Part shown: piece after piece, positions 54,611 through 61,971 of the stretch | Numbering within the stretch: position 1 is the stretch's first letter | Layout of the letters: each line of letters opens with the position of its first letter | From: Nocardioides sp. S5 | GTDB taxonomy: Bacteria; Actinomycetota; Actinomycetes; Propionibacteriales; Nocardioidaceae | NCBI RefSeq assembly: GCF_017310035.1 | Contig: NZ_CP022296.1 | Location: 558,001 to 622,000 of the forward strand | Length of the DNA stretch: 64,000 nt | Direction of reading: 5' to 3' | Position numbers and translations under genes: made by a program | Notes under the pieces: model-generated | What the model was told of the DNA's origin: nothing | What the model saw: only the letters and a program-made list of their open reading frames with translations | Databases searched by the model: none

Positions 54611-55546
54611 ATGTCGTTGCTCCGCCAGCCGATCCTCCTGCTCGCCCGCAGCCAGGGGGTCAAGAAGCTCGTCTCGACCATGCCCGTCTCGAGTGGCATC
54701 GTCACCAGCTACGTCCCCGGCGAGACCACGGACTCCGCGGTCGGGGCCAGCCGGACGCTGGAGGCCGACGGGCTGCACGTGACCCTCGACTACCTCGGTG
54801 AGGACACCACCGACGCCGCCCAGGCCGAGGCCACCGTCCGCGCCTACAAGGAGCTCCTCGCTGAGCTCGCCTCGCAGGGACTCGCGCCCCACGCCGAGGT
54901 GTCGGTCAAGCTCAGCGCCATCGGGCAGTTCCTCCCCGGCGACGGCCACAAGGTCGCGCTGGAGAACGCGCGCGACATCTGCCGCGCCGCCCGCAACGCC
55001 GGCACCACGGTAACCCTCGACATGGAGGACCACACCACCACCGACTCCACGCTCTCGATCCTGCGCGAGCTCCGCAAGGACTTCCCCGAGACGGGTGCGG
55101 TCCTGCAGGCGATGCTGCACCGCACCGAGGCCGACTGCCGTGCGCTGGCCTACGAGGGCTCGCGCGTGCGCCTGTGCAAGGGCGCCTACATGGAGCCCGC
55201 CGACGTCGCCTTCCAGGAACGGGTCGAGGTCGACAAGTCCTACGTACGCTGCCTCAAGGTGCTGCTGGGCGGCCAGGGCTACCCGATGATCGCCACGCAC
55301 GACCCGCGCATGGTGCAGATCGCCTCCTCGCTCGCGAGCCGCTTCGGCCGCCGCCCGGGGACCTACGAGTTCCAGATGCTCTACGGCATCCGCCCCGAGG
55401 AGCAGAAGCGCCTCGCCGCCGCCGGTGAGACCGTGCGGGTCTACATCCCCTACGGCACCGAGTGGTACGGCTACCTGATGCGCCGCCTGGCCGAGAAGCC
55501 GCAGAACCTGGCCTTCTTCGCGCGCTCGCTCGTGTCGAAGAAGTAG
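54611..55546 (+). CDS. proline dehydrogenase
   Basis: FAD enzyme of 311 residues that oxidises proline to pyrroline-5-carboxylate, monofunctional type without the PutA fusion. TIM-barrel blocks SVKLSAIG, VTLDMEDHTTTD, VLQAMLHRTEADC, RLCKGAYMEPADVAF, IATHDPRMV, FQMLYGIRPE and RVYIPYGTEWYGYLMRRLAEKP are diagnostic. The membrane-side electron acceptor is not shown. Directly before proC, which reduces the same product back. Confidence 0.95.
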   Translation: MSLLRQPILLLARSQGVKKLVSTMPVSSGIVTSYVPGETTDSAVGASRTLEADGLHVTLDYLGEDTTDAAQAEATVRAYKELLAELASQGLAPHAEVSVKLSAIGQFLPGDGHKVALENARDICRAARNAGTTVTLDMEDHTTTDSTLSILRELRKDFPETGAVLQAMLHRTEADCRALAYEGSRVRLCKGAYMEPADVAFQERVEVDKSYVRCLKVLLGGQGYPMIATHDPRMVQIASSLASRFGRRPGTYEFQMLYGIRPEEQKRLAAAGETVRVYIPYGTEWYGYLMRRLAEKPQNLAFFARSLVSKK

Positions 55547-55549
55547 GTT
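55544..55549 (+). promoter_or_regulatory. proC -10 TAGGTT overlapping the proline dehydrogenase stop
   Basis: The stop TAG begins a TANNNT element ending 6 bp before the proC ATG, so proC could be transcribed alone, without the oxidising enzyme. Confidence 0.5.
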
Positions 55550-55555
55550 CCCCCC

Positions 55556-56356
55556 ATGAGCACAGCGATCATCGGCGCCGGCGTGATGGGGGAGACCCTC
55601 CTGTCCGGACTCGTGCGCGCCGGGCGGCGCGTCGACCAGCTGATGGTCGGTGAGAAGCGCTCGGACCGTGCGCGCGAGCTGGAGGAGCGCTACGGCGTGG
55701 CCGTGGTGTCCAACCGCGAGGCCGCCGCGAAGGCCGACACCGTGGCGCTCGTGGTCAAGCCGCAGGACATGGCCGACGTGCTCGCCGAGATCGCCCCCGA
55801 CCTGCGCGCCGGGCAGCTGCTCGTCTCGCTGGCCGCCGGCATCACCACGTCCTTCATCGAGTCGCGGGTGCCCGAGGGCGTCGCCGTCGTGCGCGTCATG
55901 CCCAACACCCCCGCCCTCGTCGACGAGGGCATGGCAGCGATCGCGCCCGGCTCGCACTGCGACGAGTCCCACCTCGCCGAGGCCGAGTCCCTGATGGCCT
56001 CGACCGGCAAGGTGCTCCGCATCCCGGAGAAGCAGATGGACGCCGTCACCGCGATCTCCGGCTCCGGCCCGGCCTACATCTTCTTCGTCGTCGAGTCGAT
56101 GATCGAGGCGGGCGTGCACCTCGGCCTGCCCCGCGCGACGGCCACCGAGCTGGTGGTGCAGACGCTGGTCGGCTCGGCCACGATGCTGCGCGAGACCGGG
56201 TCGCACCCCGTCGTGCTCCGCGAGCAGGTCACCTCACCCGGCGGCACCACTGCCTCCGCGCTGCGCGAGCTCGAGATCCACAAGGTCCGCGCGGCGTTCC
56301 TCGCCGCGATGGAGGCCGCGCGCAACCGCTCGCGCGAGCTGGCCGAGGGCTCCTGA
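55556..56356 (+). CDS. proC: pyrroline-5-carboxylate reductase
   Basis: Last step of proline synthesis with NAD(P)H. 266 residues: dinucleotide fold IIGAGVMGETLLSGLV, VVKPQDM, SLAAGITTSFIE, RVMPNTPALVDEGM, GSGPAYIFF and TSPGGTTASALRELE. Beside an AcuC-type gene and a bldC-like gene, similar to the proC neighbourhood in mycobacteria and Streptomyces. Nearly abuts the convergent TetR gene (1-bp gap). Confidence 0.97.
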   Translation: MSTAIIGAGVMGETLLSGLVRAGRRVDQLMVGEKRSDRARELEERYGVAVVSNREAAAKADTVALVVKPQDMADVLAEIAPDLRAGQLLVSLAAGITTSFIESRVPEGVAVVRVMPNTPALVDEGMAAIAPGSHCDESHLAEAESLMASTGKVLRIPEKQMDAVTAISGSGPAYIFFVVESMIEAGVHLGLPRATATELVVQTLVGSATMLRETGSHPVVLREQVTSPGGTTASALRELEIHKVRAAFLAAMEAARNRSRELAEGS

Positions 56357-56357
56357 C

Positions 56358-57026
56358 TCAGGCGCCGCGCAGCTGGCGCACCAGCCCGAGACCGTCGTCG
56401 ACCAGGCCGCGGACCACGGGCAGTCGGGTGAGCCGGACCGACCGGTCCACCAGTGGCACCAGACCCGCCACGAGCGTGCGCGTACGCCGCTGCCCCTCGC
56501 TGTCGTCGTGCACCCAGAACAGCACCACGCCCATGTGCAGCAGCCACAGCAGGTCGGGCAGCTCCGCGCGCAGCGCCGGTGACACCTTGAGGTCCGAGCC
56601 ATCCACCGCGCGACGGAAGAGGTCCGTGCTCGCCTGCCTCGCCGGCGCCGACTGGTGCGAGAAGGGGGAGAGGGGCGAGGTCGGGTCGGCGGCGTTCTTG
56701 AAGAACTGCCCGCCGAAGTCGTGGAAGGGCTCGGCGACGTCGACGAACGCCTCCATCACCCCGCGGAGCCGGTCGGCGAAGACCGGGGACCCGTACGCCG
56801 GCTCGGCCGCCGTCGCGTGCTCGACCTGGATCTGGTCGTAGAACGCCTGCACCAGCTCCTCCTTGCCGGAGAAGTAGTAGTAGGCGCTGCCGAGCGAGAC
56901 ACCCGCCTCGTCGGCGATCGCGCGCATCGTCGTGCCGTCGTAGCCGCCCTCGCGGAACAGGCGCATCGCGGCGTCCACGATCCCGGAACGGGTGAGCTCG
57001 GCCTTGGCGGTTCTCTTCTCGGGCAC
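56358..57026 (-). CDS. TetR family transcriptional regulator
   Basis: 222 residues. Helix-turn-helix block TTMRAIADEAGVSLGSAYYYFSGKEELVQAFY is canonical; the C-terminal ligand domain is aromatic-rich. GTG 57026 was preferred because a TAGGGT -10 ends 7 bp upstream; the GTG at 57035 would overlap that -10. Next to two paralogous membrane genes on the same strand and the paired TTGAAC palindromes, so it may control those and acuC. Confidence 0.9.
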   Translation of the reverse strand: MPEKRTAKAELTRSGIVDAAMRLFREGGYDGTTMRAIADEAGVSLGSAYYYFSGKEELVQAFYDQIQVEHATAAEPAYGSPVFADRLRGVMEAFVDVAEPFHDFGGQFFKNAADPTSPLSPFSHQSAPARQASTDLFRRAVDGSDLKVSPALRAELPDLLWLLHMGVVLFWVHDDSEGQRRTRTLVAGLVPLVDRSVRLTRLPVVRGLVDDGLGLVRQLRGA

Positions 57027-57033
57027 GGACGAC

Positions 57034-57039
57034 ACCCTA
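57034..57039 (-). promoter_or_regulatory. TetR gene -10 TAGGGT, leaderless
   Basis: Complement of 57034-57039. It lies inside the stop end of the upstream membrane gene, 7 bp from the GTG. Confidence 0.45.
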
Positions 57040-57489
57040 GGAGTGGTCCACGCGGGGCAGCTTGAACCGCGCGGCCCATCGCGCGAGCGGGCCCCCCAGC
57101 AGCATGGAGCCCGCGAGCGGCACCGCCTCGGCAGGTCCCGGGACGAAGGGTGAGCCGAAGGCGACGGAGATCGCCGCGACCAGCACGAGAGGTGGCACCA
57201 CCGCCCCGAGGACGAGGGCGCGACGCCGTTCGGCCTCGGCGGACAAGTGGCTGCCCAGCGCGAAGGTCATCACCAGCCCGACCAGCAGGCCGGTGAGGGC
57301 GCCGATCATGCCGCCGAAGAAGACGCCCAGGGAGATCGCAGATCCGATCCCCTCCGGGATGTGGATGGTGTCGGGCTCCTGCGTGCGGGTCATGACGCCT
57401 GCGACGAGCAGGTCGGAGGCGACCACGCTCCCCGCGGCGATGCCCAGCAGCACGCCCTTGAACATCCAGAACGGCTGCGGGCGATACAT
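57037..57489 (-). CDS. membrane protein, paralogue of the next gene
   Basis: 150 residues, four hydrophobic segments. Begins MYRPQPFWMFKGVLLG and contains FFGGMIGALTGLLVGLVMTFALGSHLSAEAERRRALVLG. The same framework (WRPQPLWTPAGLLLG, GGATGLVVGAVMTFLVGSHLPHEEARDRAAVVG) occurs in the 57500 product, so the two arose by duplication. Shine-Dalgarno GAGGTGG overlaps the end of that gene. Unknown function; not matched to a named family. Confidence 0.72.
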   Translation of the reverse strand: MYRPQPFWMFKGVLLGIAAGSVVASDLLVAGVMTRTQEPDTIHIPEGIGSAISLGVFFGGMIGALTGLLVGLVMTFALGSHLSAEAERRRALVLGAVVPPLVLVAAISVAFGSPFVPGPAEAVPLAGSMLLGGPLARWAARFKLPRVDHS

Positions 57490-57499
57490 GTCCGCCACC

Positions 57500-57934
57500 T
57501 CAGCCGACGTCCGAGCGGAAGGGCGGCGTCGCGGCCAGCCACAGGCACAACGGCCCGGCACAGAGCATGCCGACCACGAGCGCGGGGGCCCCCAGCACAT
57601 AGGCGGGCCACAGCGGTGTGAGGGCCAGCGCCAGCACGAACGTCGTGGCGAGCGTGCCGACGACGGCCGCTCGGTCCCGCGCCTCCTCGTGAGGCAGGTG
57701 GCTGCCCACCAGGAACGTCATGACGGCCCCCACGACGAGGCCCGTGGCTCCGCCGACGAACCCGCCGACCACGGCAGCGTACGCGCCGAGTGCACCCACA
57801 CCGTCGAATCCGTCGAGCGCCGTCCATGCCGTCATCACGACCAGGCCGACGAGGGCACCGCAGGCAGTGCCGAGCAGCAGGCCCGCCGGGGTCCACAGCG
57901 GTTGGGGGCGCCACGCCCGGTGGACCGTCATCAT
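57500..57934 (-). CDS. membrane protein, paralogue of the previous gene
   Basis: 144 residues, four hydrophobic segments and a conserved GSHL-[EA]-rich cytoplasmic loop shared with the 57037 product. ATG 57934 chosen because GAGAGGG lies just upstream; ATGs at 57931 and 57946 are in frame. Its leader overlaps one of the TTGAAC/GTTCAA palindromes. Confidence 0.72.
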   Translation of the reverse strand: MMTVHRAWRPQPLWTPAGLLLGTACGALVGLVVMTAWTALDGFDGVGALGAYAAVVGGFVGGATGLVVGAVMTFLVGSHLPHEEARDRAAVVGTLATTFVLALALTPLWPAYVLGAPALVVGMLCAGPLCLWLAATPPFRSDVG

Positions 57935-57948
57935 CGTCCCTCTCATTG

Positions 57949-57995
57949 TTGAACGTGTTCAAAGTGATGGTGCCACAGATATTGAACACGTTCAA
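57949..57995. promoter_or_regulatory. twin palindromic operator TTGAAC-GT-GTTCAA / TTGAAC-AC-GTTCAA
   Basis: Sites 57949-57962 and 57982-57995. Each is a perfect 6+6 inverted repeat with a 2-bp centre, and one is the reverse complement of the other. Centres are 33 bp apart (about three turns). They stand between the paralogue gene and acuC, in the region of both promoters, and fit a TetR-family dimer operator. Confidence 0.7.
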
Positions 57996-58031
57996 CTCCG
58001 TCCGCTGGTCGGTCCGGCCCCGAGGCGGGAG

Positions 58032-58037
58032 TAACGT
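58032..58037 (+). promoter_or_regulatory. acuC-like gene -10 TAACGT, leaderless
   Basis: TANNNT element ending 7 bp before the ATG at 58045, 36 bp downstream of the nearer palindrome. Confidence 0.5.
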
Positions 58038-58044
58038 CCGCCAC

Positions 58045-59226
58045 ATGGAGTGCTCCGGGCCCACGTCGGTCGTGTTCGACCAGACACTGTGTGAGTACGA
58101 CTTCGGCCCCACGCACCCGATGTCGCCGGTGCGGGTCGACCTCACGATGCGCCTGGCCGAGGAGCTCGGCGTGCTGGAGTCCATCAAGCGTGTCGACGCT
58201 CCCGTCGCGACCGATGCCCAGATCGCCACGGTCCACGACCAGGGCCTGATCGACGCCGTCACCCTGGCCGGTGCGACGCCGGGCTACGAGGACGCCGCGC
58301 GCGGCCTCGGCACCGAGGACGACCCGGTCTTCGCCGACATGCACCAGGCCAGCGCGCACGTCGTGGGCGCCACCCTCGAGGCCTTCCGCCAGGTGTGGAG
58401 CGGCGAGTCGCTGCACTCGGTCAACATCGCCGGTGGGCTCCACCACGCCATGCCGGAGAAGGCCAGCGGCTTCTGCATCTACAACGACGTCGCCGTCGGG
58501 ATCACCCAGCTCCTCGCGGACGGCGCCGAGCGCGTGGCCTACGTCGACATCGACGTCCACCACGGCGACGGGGTGGAGAAGATCTTCTGGGACGACCCGC
58601 GCGTGCTGACGATCTCGCTGCACGAGACCGGCCAGATGCTCTTCCCGGGCACCGGCTTCCCGACCGACACCGGCGGGCCCGCCGCCGAGGGCTCGGTCGT
58701 CAACGTCGCTCTCCCGCCGGGGACGGCCGACGCGGGCTGGCTGCGCGCCTTCCACGCCGTCGTGCCGCCGCTGCTGCGCGAGTTCCGCCCCGAGGTGCTG
58801 GTGACCCAGCACGGGTGCGACTCCCACATGAACGACCCCCTCGCCCACATGATGCTCAGCGTCGACGGCCAGCGGGCGGCGTACCTCGCCCTCCACGAGC
58901 TCGCCCACGAGGTCTCCGACGGCCGGTGGGTGGTCACCGGCGGTGGCGGCTACAGCGTGGTCGACGTCGTCCCGCGCGCCTGGGCGCACCTGCTCGCCAT
59001 CGCCGCGGGACGTCCGCTCGACCCCGCGACCCCGACGCCGCCGGCGTGGAGGGCGTACGTCGAGGAGGTGCTGGGGGCCAGCGCGCCGCACCGCATGACC
59101 GACGGCCGCACGCCCGCCTACCGCGACTGGTCCGCCGGGTACGACCCCGAGGCCTGGCTCGACCGCGCCATCCACGCCACGCGCATGGAGACCTTCCCGC
59201 TGCACGGCCTCGACCCGCTGCCCTGA
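58045..59226 (+). CDS. acuC: AcuC-type class I histone deacetylase-like enzyme
   Basis: Zinc deacetylase of 393 residues that likely activates acetyl-CoA synthetase by removing acetyl-lysine. Motifs: HHAMPEKASGFCIYND, YVDIDVHHGDGVE (His172/His173, zinc Asp168/170), SLHETG, QHGCDSHMNDPLAH and GGGGY. Length is normal for AcuC. The usual acs/acuA partners are not next to it; instead it is divergent from two membrane paralogues and shares the paired operator. Symbol assigned by family only. Confidence 0.88.
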   Translation: MECSGPTSVVFDQTLCEYDFGPTHPMSPVRVDLTMRLAEELGVLESIKRVDAPVATDAQIATVHDQGLIDAVTLAGATPGYEDAARGLGTEDDPVFADMHQASAHVVGATLEAFRQVWSGESLHSVNIAGGLHHAMPEKASGFCIYNDVAVGITQLLADGAERVAYVDIDVHHGDGVEKIFWDDPRVLTISLHETGQMLFPGTGFPTDTGGPAAEGSVVNVALPPGTADAGWLRAFHAVVPPLLREFRPEVLVTQHGCDSHMNDPLAHMMLSVDGQRAAYLALHELAHEVSDGRWVVTGGGGYSVVDVVPRAWAHLLAIAAGRPLDPATPTPPAWRAYVEEVLGASAPHRMTDGRTPAYRDWSAGYDPEAWLDRAIHATRMETFPLHGLDPLP

Positions 59227-59252
59227 TCCGCCCCGGAGTGGGCGCGACGCTC

Positions 59253-59275
59253 GTCGGGTAAAGAATCAACCCGAC
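59253..59275 (+). terminator. terminator-like hairpin behind acuC
   Basis: GTCGGGT, 9-nt loop, ACCCGAC, 27 bp past the stop. Confidence 0.45.
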
Positions 59276-59334
59276 ACGCCGCCAGTCCCACATGTTTCTC
59301 TGGCATTCCTCTTCCCCACGCGTCACGCGAGCCC

Positions 59335-59386
59335 TATTGTCACCAGGAGCGGCACGCCTGTGACGCCGGCGCGGAAGCCGGCGCCG
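59335..59386 (+). promoter_or_regulatory. promoter and leader of the bldC-like gene
   Basis: TATTGT (59335-59340) is a -10 candidate. The leader (about 70 nt) includes a hairpin CGCCGGC/GCCGGCG (59364-59383). Confidence 0.4.
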
Positions 59387-59414
59387 TCGCCGTACAGAAG
59401 GATCGGTGCACACC

Positions 59415-59621
59415 ATGGCTGAGAACACCCCTGGCGACATGTCCGAGGCGCAGTTCCTGACCATTGCCGAGGTCGCGTCGAAGATGCGGGTCTCGAAGAT
59501 GACGGTCTACCGTCTCGTCCACGGCGGCGAGCTGCCCGCGGTGCGCGTCGGCCGGTCCTTCCGGGTGACCGAGGACGACGTGAACGAGTACCTGCGCAAG
59601 AGCTTCTACAACGCCGGCTGA
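59415..59621 (+). CDS. BldC-like MerR/excisionase-type helix-turn-helix protein
   Basis: 68 residues from ATG 59415, the same length as Streptomyces BldC. DNA-binding domain [51 protein letters not shown] fills most of it. In Streptomyces, BldC binds direct repeats in head-to-tail fashion and times development; in non-sporulating relatives the role is not known. A GTG at 59406 is in frame. The order proC...bldC-like...bS22 matches mycobacteria. Confidence 0.92.
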   Translation: MAENTPGDMSEAQFLTIAEVASKMRVSKMTVYRLVHGGELPAVRVGRSFRVTEDDVNEYLRKSFYNAG

Positions 59622-59663
59622 GGCCTCGTCCGGACCGATTCCGCGCTGCCCGCACCTGCCAAG

Positions 59664-59697
59664 TAGGGTGGGCGGGTCCGGCCGACGAGCGTCGGCC
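59664..59697 (+). promoter_or_regulatory. promoter and 5' hairpin of the bS22 gene
   Basis: -10 TAGGGT (59664-59669), then an 8-bp stem CGGCCGAC/GTCGGCCG with 4-nt loop (59679-59698) at the predicted 5' end, then the Shine-Dalgarno AAGGAAAGG. The hairpin may protect the mRNA. Confidence 0.5.
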
Positions 59698-59718
59698 GAA
59701 AGGAAAGGTCTGATCCAC

Positions 59719-59820
59719 GTGGGTTCTGTCATCAAGAAGCGGCGCAAGCGCATGGCCAAGAAGAAGCACCGCAAGCTGCTCAAGAAGACGCGCGTCCAGC
59801 GCCGCAAGCTCGGCAAGTAA
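59719..59820 (+). CDS. small ribosomal protein bS22 (AURKAIP1/COX24-like), 33 residues
   Basis: Very basic peptide starting [19 protein letters not shown] and ending [11 protein letters not shown], identical in type to the actinobacterial ribosomal protein bS22 described from Mycobacterium ribosome structures (Rv0500B). GTG start with AAGGAAAGG upstream. It lies near the mRNA channel and decoding centre in those structures. Too short for most gene finders. Confidence 0.93.
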   Translation: MGSVIKKRRKRMAKKKHRKLLKKTRVQRRKLGK

Positions 59821-59833
59821 CACCCCCTCGACC

Positions 59834-60811
59834 ATGGGACGGGTCGTGCTGGTCACCGGGATCTCCCGGGACATCGGGCGACGATTCGCGCGCGCCGCGG
59901 CCGGCGACCCGTCCATCGAGCGGGTCATCGGGGTCGACGTCGTCCCTCCCCGGGGCGACATCGGGGACGTCTCCTTCGTCCGCGCCGACATCCGCAACCC
60001 GGTCATCGCCAAGGTCCTGGCCAAGGAGGACGTCGACACCGTCGTCCACATGAGCGTCATCGCCACGCCCGGATCCGCGGGCGGGCGCGGGACGATGAAG
60101 GAGCTCAACGTCATCGGCTCCATGCAGCTGCTCGCTGCGTGCCAGAAGTCGACGACCGTCGAGCGCCTGGTCGTGAAGTCGACCACCACCGTCTACGGCT
60201 CGAGCCCGCGCGACCCCGCGATGTTCACCGAGGACATGGGGCCCAAGCGCCAGCCGTCCTCGGGCTACGCCAAGGACGTCTTCGAGGTCGAGGGCTACGT
60301 CCGCGGCTTCGCGCGGCGTCGGCCCGACGTCGACGTGACGATGATCCGCGCCGCCAACGTCATCGGGCCCCACGTGACGAGCCCGCTGACCAACTACTTC
60401 CGGCTGCCGGTCATCCCGCGGGTGCTCGGCTTCGACCCGCGCCTGCAGTTCCTCCACGAGGACGACCTGATGGCCGTGCTGCGGCACGCAGCGACCTCGG
60501 GGATCCCCGGCACCTTCAACGTCGCCGGTGAGGGGCTGCTGACGCTGAGCCAGGCCGTACGCCGCCTCGGCACGCCGTCGGTCGCCCTCCCGCGGTTCGC
60601 GGTCGGTCGCCTCGGCGCCACCATGCGCCAGGCCCGCCTGTCGGACTTCTCGCCCGAGCAGCTGGGCTACCTGACCTACGGTCGTGGTGTGGACACCACC
60701 CGGATGCGCACCCACCTCGGCTTCGAGCCGGCGTACTCCACCGCCGAGGCCTTCGCCGACTTCTGCCGCGCCCTGGCGCCCGCCGAGCCGCAGGGGGCGA
60801 GCCGTGGCTGA
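59834..60811 (+). CDS. NAD-dependent epimerase/dehydratase-like protein
   Basis: 325 residues of the extended SDR fold (Rv0501-like). N-terminal nucleotide loop VLVTGISRDIGRR is a changed GxxGxxG. The usual catalytic YxxxK is missing: at GYAKDVFE the Tyr145 is followed by Lys147 (+2) and Val at +4. It may therefore bind NAD but not act as a normal epimerase. Overlaps the acyltransferase gene by eight bases. Confidence 0.82.
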   Translation: MGRVVLVTGISRDIGRRFARAAAGDPSIERVIGVDVVPPRGDIGDVSFVRADIRNPVIAKVLAKEDVDTVVHMSVIATPGSAGGRGTMKELNVIGSMQLLAACQKSTTVERLVVKSTTTVYGSSPRDPAMFTEDMGPKRQPSSGYAKDVFEVEGYVRGFARRRPDVDVTMIRAANVIGPHVTSPLTNYFRLPVIPRVLGFDPRLQFLHEDDLMAVLRHAATSGIPGTFNVAGEGLLTLSQAVRRLGTPSVALPRFAVGRLGATMRQARLSDFSPEQLGYLTYGRGVDTTRMRTHLGFEPAYSTAEAFADFCRALAPAEPQGASRG

Positions 60812-61958
60812 GGAGGCCCGCGAGGACGCCGTCGTGATCCCGATCGGCACCGGCGGCAGGCCGGGCCGGGGCTCGGGCAGCGCCCGCCCGTCGTCGGCCG
60901 CGCGCAACCTCGCGCCTTCGACCGCCAAGCCCGCGCCGAGGAAGCGTCCCGCGGCGAAGAAGGCGAGCCCCGAGAAGCCCGCACCTGCTCCGGAGCCGGC
61001 CGCCGAGGCGCCGCCGTTGGCCCCGACGCCCGGCCCCGCGACCACGCGACCCCGCCTCGACGCCGGCATCCCCGTCGGCGACTGGCTCTCCGCGCTTCAG
61101 GGCGCGGCGCTGGAGGTCTTCGGCGACGACTGGGAGCGCCGCCTCGCCGAGCTGCTGGCCTTCGCCCGGCGCCGGCTCGAGGGCGACTACGAGGTCGACG
61201 ACTACGGCTTCGACCGCGAGCTCACCGAGCGCTTCTTCATGACCGCGCTGCGCCCGATCGCGCAGAAGTGGTTCCGCCTCGAGGTGCGCGGCCTGGAGAA
61301 CATCCCCGCCGAGGGAGGTGCCCTGGTCGTGTCGAACCACTCCGGCACGGTCCCGCTCGACGGCCTGATGACGATGCTCACCGTGCACGACCACGCCCAC
61401 CGCTTCCTGCGCCCGCTCGGCGCCGACCTCGTCTTCAAGCTCCCGGTGGTCAGCTCGCTGGCCCGCAAGGGCGGTGCGACGCTGGCGTGCGTCGAGGACG
61501 CGGAGCGGATGCTGTCCGGCGGCGACCTCGTCGGCGTGTGGCCCGAGGGCTTCAAGGGCATCGGCAAGCCGTTCAGCGAGCGTTACAAGCTCCAGCGCTT
61601 CGGCCGTGGGGGCTTCGTGTCGGCCGCCCTGCGCACCGGCGTGCCGATCATCCCGCTCTCCGTGGTCGGGGCCGAGGAGATCTACCCGCTCGTCGGCAAC
61701 GTGCCCTCGCTCGCGCGGCTGCTGGGCGTGCCCTACATCCCCGTCACGCCGTTCTTCCCGTGGCTGGGCCCGCTCGGCATGGTGCCGCTGCCGTCGAAGT
61801 GGATCCTGGAGTTCGGCGAGCCGATCCGCACCGACTCCTACGACGCCGCTGAGGCCGAGGACCCGATGCTGGTCTTCAACGTCACCGACCAGGTGCGCGA
61901 GACCATCCAGCACACGCTCTTCGACCTGCTGCGCGAGCGCGACGGAGTCTTCAGCTGA
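60804..61958 (+). CDS. 1-acyl-sn-glycerol-3-phosphate acyltransferase family protein
   Basis: 384 residues: a Pro/Ala/Lys-rich disordered N-terminus (about 1-85), a helical region, then an LPLAT domain (about 145-375). The acceptor motif is NHSGTVPLD: His179 and Asp186 are six residues apart, against four in the usual HX4D. The second motif PEGFKG (247-252) is intact. Rv0502 of M. tuberculosis is the likely relative and shares this setting. Lipid substrate unknown. Confidence 0.85.
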   Translation: MAEEAREDAVVIPIGTGGRPGRGSGSARPSSAARNLAPSTAKPAPRKRPAAKKASPEKPAPAPEPAAEAPPLAPTPGPATTRPRLDAGIPVGDWLSALQGAALEVFGDDWERRLAELLAFARRRLEGDYEVDDYGFDRELTERFFMTALRPIAQKWFRLEVRGLENIPAEGGALVVSNHSGTVPLDGLMTMLTVHDHAHRFLRPLGADLVFKLPVVSSLARKGGATLACVEDAERMLSGGDLVGVWPEGFKGIGKPFSERYKLQRFGRGGFVSAALRTGVPIIPLSVVGAEEIYPLVGNVPSLARLLGVPYIPVTPFFPWLGPLGMVPLPSKWILEFGEPIRTDSYDAAEAEDPMLVFNVTDQVRETIQHTLFDLLRERDGVFS

Positions 61959-61971
61959 CGATCCCCGTCAG
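61955..61971. terminator. small hairpin over both stop codons
   Basis: CTGACG, 5-nt loop, CGTCAG at the end of the convergent acyltransferase and DUF5667 genes. Confidence 0.35.
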
